Below, one piece after another: positions 6,554 through 7,899 of a stretch of 7,899 bases of DNA. The notes beneath the pieces were generated by a model. The model saw only the letters and a program-made list of their open reading frames with translations, ran no database searches and had not been told where the DNA came from. The DNA is from Armatimonadota bacterium. Its GTDB lineage: Bacteria; Armatimonadota; Zipacnadia; Zipacnadales; UBA11051. How positions within the stretch are numbered: the stretch's first letter is position 1; each line of letters opens with the position of its first letter. The stretch is taken from assembly GCA_003542955.1 (NCBI GenBank), contig DPJP01000365.1, forward strand, positions 5,403 to 13,301, read 5' to 3'. Both the position numbers and the translations under genes were made by a program.

Positions 6554-6913
6554 ATGGCCAGATTTGGTGACGTGATCATTGCAGCCGAGCACGAGGGCAA
6601 GGAGAAGCATGTCCCGCAGATCAAGGCTCCTGAGAAGGTGGCCGCGGGCGAGGCGTTTCATGTGCAGATCATCGTTGGCGAGGAGGTTCATCACCCCAAC
6701 ACGATTGAGCACCACATCAAGTGGATACAGCTCTTCGCCAAGTCGGAGGGCGACGTGGTCAAGCATGTTGCGACCTTTGATCTGGGCCCAACCTACGCCG
6801 ACCCCAGGGTGACCGTATCGGTAATGCTCGAGCAGAGCGCCACGCTCTATGCGCTCGAGTACTGCAACATCCACGGCGTCTGGGACAACTCGGTGGATGT
6901 GGCAGTCGAGTAA
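6554..6913 (+). CDS. Superoxide reductase (neelaredoxin / one-iron desulfoferrodoxin type)
   Basis: A 119-residue superoxide reductase that converts superoxide to hydrogen peroxide at a ferrous His4Cys centre; typical of anaerobes and microaerophiles. All five iron ligands are visible: H19 (EKHVP), H47 (HHPNT), H53 (EHHIKW), C104 and H107 (YCNIHG). E17 and K18, next to the first ligand, correspond to the family's conserved Glu/Lys near the substrate site. The N-terminal rubredoxin-like iron domain of 2Fe desulfoferrodoxins is absent. The start is uncertain: ATG 6542 gives 123 residues but has almost no spacing to a ribosome site, while ATG 6554 has AAGGATGGTG (6538-6547) well placed, so I chose 6554. 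Electrons would normally come from rubredoxin, which is not in the window. The neighbouring wrbA gene supports an oxygen-defence role. Confidence 0.95.
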   Translation: MARFGDVIIAAEHEGKEKHVPQIKAPEKVAAGEAFHVQIIVGEEVHHPNTIEHHIKWIQLFAKSEGDVVKHVATFDLGPTYADPRVTVSVMLEQSATLYALEYCNIHGVWDNSVDVAVE

Positions 6914-6930
6914 TCGCCCGCTCGAGTCCG

Positions 6931-7000
6931 TGAATGCGGTGCAGGGAATGCCGCACCTCGGCGCGAATCGGGGTGCGGCATTCTCGTGTCTGCGCATTCA
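6931..7000. repeat. Nested hairpin between the superoxide reductase and ZIP transporter genes
   Basis: A perfect 12-bp inner stem, GAATGCCGCACC (6946-6957) with GGTGCGGCATTC (6972-6983), has a 14-base loop. It sits inside a second perfect 8-bp stem, TGAATGCG (6931-6938) with CGCATTCA (6993-7000). It starts 17 bases after the superoxide reductase stop and ends just before the ZIP ribosome site (GGGAGG, 7005-7010). No good T run follows on the plus strand (ATTCTCGTG), so as an intrinsic terminator it is imperfect. It may act as a partial terminator, an RNA-processing or stability element, or a regulatory leader of the transporter. Confidence 0.7.
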
Positions 7001-7004
7001 TCGC

Positions 7005-7017
7005 GGGAGGGGGATTC
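7005..7017 (+). promoter_or_regulatory. Ribosome binding site supporting a GTG start for the ZIP gene
   Basis: GGGAGG (7005-7010) lies 7 bases before GTG 7018 but 13 before ATG 7024, favouring the GTG. The two starts differ by only two residues. Confidence 0.6.
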
Positions 7018-7833
7018 GTGCGGATGGACTGGTTCCTGGGACTCGACCCCGTCGTGCAGGCCCTGGTGGCAACCACGTTCACCTGGGCCTTGACCGCCGT
7101 TGGCGCGGCGGTGGCGCTGTTCGGGCGCACAATCCATCGACGGACGCTCGACGGCGCACTCGGCTTCGCCTCCGGCGTGATGATTGCCGCGAGCTTCTGG
7201 TCGCTGCTTGCTCCCGCCATTGAGATGGCCGAGGACGGTCCACTCCCTGGCTGGGTGCCGGCGGCGGCTGGCTTCATGGGCGGCGGGCTCTTCCTGTTCT
7301 GCGTGGATAAGCTGCTGCCCCACGTGCATCCCGGCATAAGCTCACAGCACACCGAGGGGATCAAGACATCATGGCAGAGGACGACGCTGCTGGTGCTGGC
7401 GGTGACACTGCACAACATCCCCGAAGGGTTGGCCGTTGGGGTGGCTTTCGGCGCCGCCGCCGCCGGTCTCGAGAGCGCCTCGGTCACCGCCGCCATCGCG
7501 CTGGCTATCGGCATTGGCATACAGAACTTCCCCGAGGGAATGGCGGTCTCGATGCCGTTGCGCCGCGAGGGCCTGTCACGGCGGCGGGCCTTCTGGTGGG
7601 GGCAGGTCTCAGGGATGGTCGAGCCTGCCGCGGGCGTGCTTGGCGCGGCGCTGGTGATGCTCTTTCAGCCCATGTTGCCGTACGCACTGGCATTTGCCGC
7701 CGGCGCGATGATCTACGTGGTGGCAGAGGAGTTGATTCCCGAGGCGCAGCGTGGCGGGCATACGGATGTCGGCACCGGCGGAGTGATGATCGGCTTCACG
7801 TTGATGATGATCCTGGATGTGGCGTTGGGGTAA
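7018..7833 (+). CDS. ZIP-family divalent metal transporter (GufA/ZupT-like)
   Basis: An inner-membrane importer of zinc, iron or other divalent metals, 271 residues from the GTG start. About eight hydrophobic segments are visible. The paired metal-site motifs are HNIPEG (132-137) in TM4 and QNFPEG (169-174) in TM5, as in the GufA subfamily. Further typical stretches are ASFWSLLAPAIEMAE (58-72), SMPLRREGLSR (178-188) and EELIPEAQ (237-244). A short His-containing loop (HVHPG, then SQH; 102-111) lies between TM3 and TM4, shorter than the His-rich loop of many ZIPs. The ORF is open upstream to 6934, but that stretch is the hairpin region. It is 104 bases downstream of the superoxide reductase gene on the same strand; it may be read through from the operon or have its own control. 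Metal choice is not predictable; iron would fit its neighbours. Confidence 0.94.
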   Translation: MRMDWFLGLDPVVQALVATTFTWALTAVGAAVALFGRTIHRRTLDGALGFASGVMIAASFWSLLAPAIEMAEDGPLPGWVPAAAGFMGGGLFLFCVDKLLPHVHPGISSQHTEGIKTSWQRTTLLVLAVTLHNIPEGLAVGVAFGAAAAGLESASVTAAIALAIGIGIQNFPEGMAVSMPLRREGLSRRRAFWWGQVSGMVEPAAGVLGAALVMLFQPMLPYALAFAAGAMIYVVAEELIPEAQRGGHTDVGTGGVMIGFTLMMILDVALG

Positions 7834-7899
7834 GGCAGCAACAACGTGCATGCTCGGTAACTTCAGAACGCCTGATATGGGCACGCAGTGCGATGTCCA
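7834..7899. other. Short non-coding right edge
   Basis: Sixty-six bases after the ZIP stop with no recognisable gene, hairpin with T run, or repeat. Any terminator or next gene lies beyond the window. Confidence 0.5.

Overview
High-GC bacterial DNA with tightly packed genes and strong GGAGG-type ribosome binding sites. The gene set (a GspE/PilB-type ATPase, a Gfo/Idh/MocA oxidoreductase, a superoxide reductase, a GufA-type ZIP transporter) suggests an uncultivated anaerobic or microaerophilic bacterium. A lineage such as Armatimonadota, Chloroflexota or a PVC-related phylum is a guess from general resemblance only; no rRNA or phylogenetic marker is present.

Layout. The left part (1-2982) is on the minus strand: a GspE/PilB-type secretion or pilus ATPase (1225-2982), a convincing intrinsic terminator behind it (about 1165-1196), then a Gfo/Idh/MocA-family NAD(P)-dependent oxidoreductase (start 1005) that runs off the left edge. 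A divergent intergenic region (2983-3307) carries two inverted repeats and one weak promoter candidate. The right part (3308-7833) is six plus-strand genes, close enough to form one or two operons: an MBL-fold/double-rhodanese protein resembling persulfide dioxygenase fusions, two half-size YeeE/YedE (thiosulfate-transporter family) membrane proteins joined by an ATGA overlap, a WrbA-type flavodoxin quinone reductase, a one-iron superoxide reductase, and, after a 104-base gap holding a strong nested hairpin, a GufA-type ZIP divalent metal transporter.

How the genes may work together (inference). The YeeE/YedE pair would import a sulfur compound such as thiosulfate. The MBL-rhodanese protein would move or oxidise the sulfane sulfur; its retained His/His/Asp set matches the iron site of persulfide dioxygenases. 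WrbA (two-electron quinone reduction) and superoxide reductase (superoxide to peroxide without making O2) would limit oxidative damage. The ZIP protein could supply iron or zinc to the metal enzymes. Each gene belongs to a known family. The most interesting aspect is the combination of sulfane-sulfur handling with anaerobe-type oxygen defence in one transcription unit. I see no CRISPR, phage, transposon, tRNA or rRNA.
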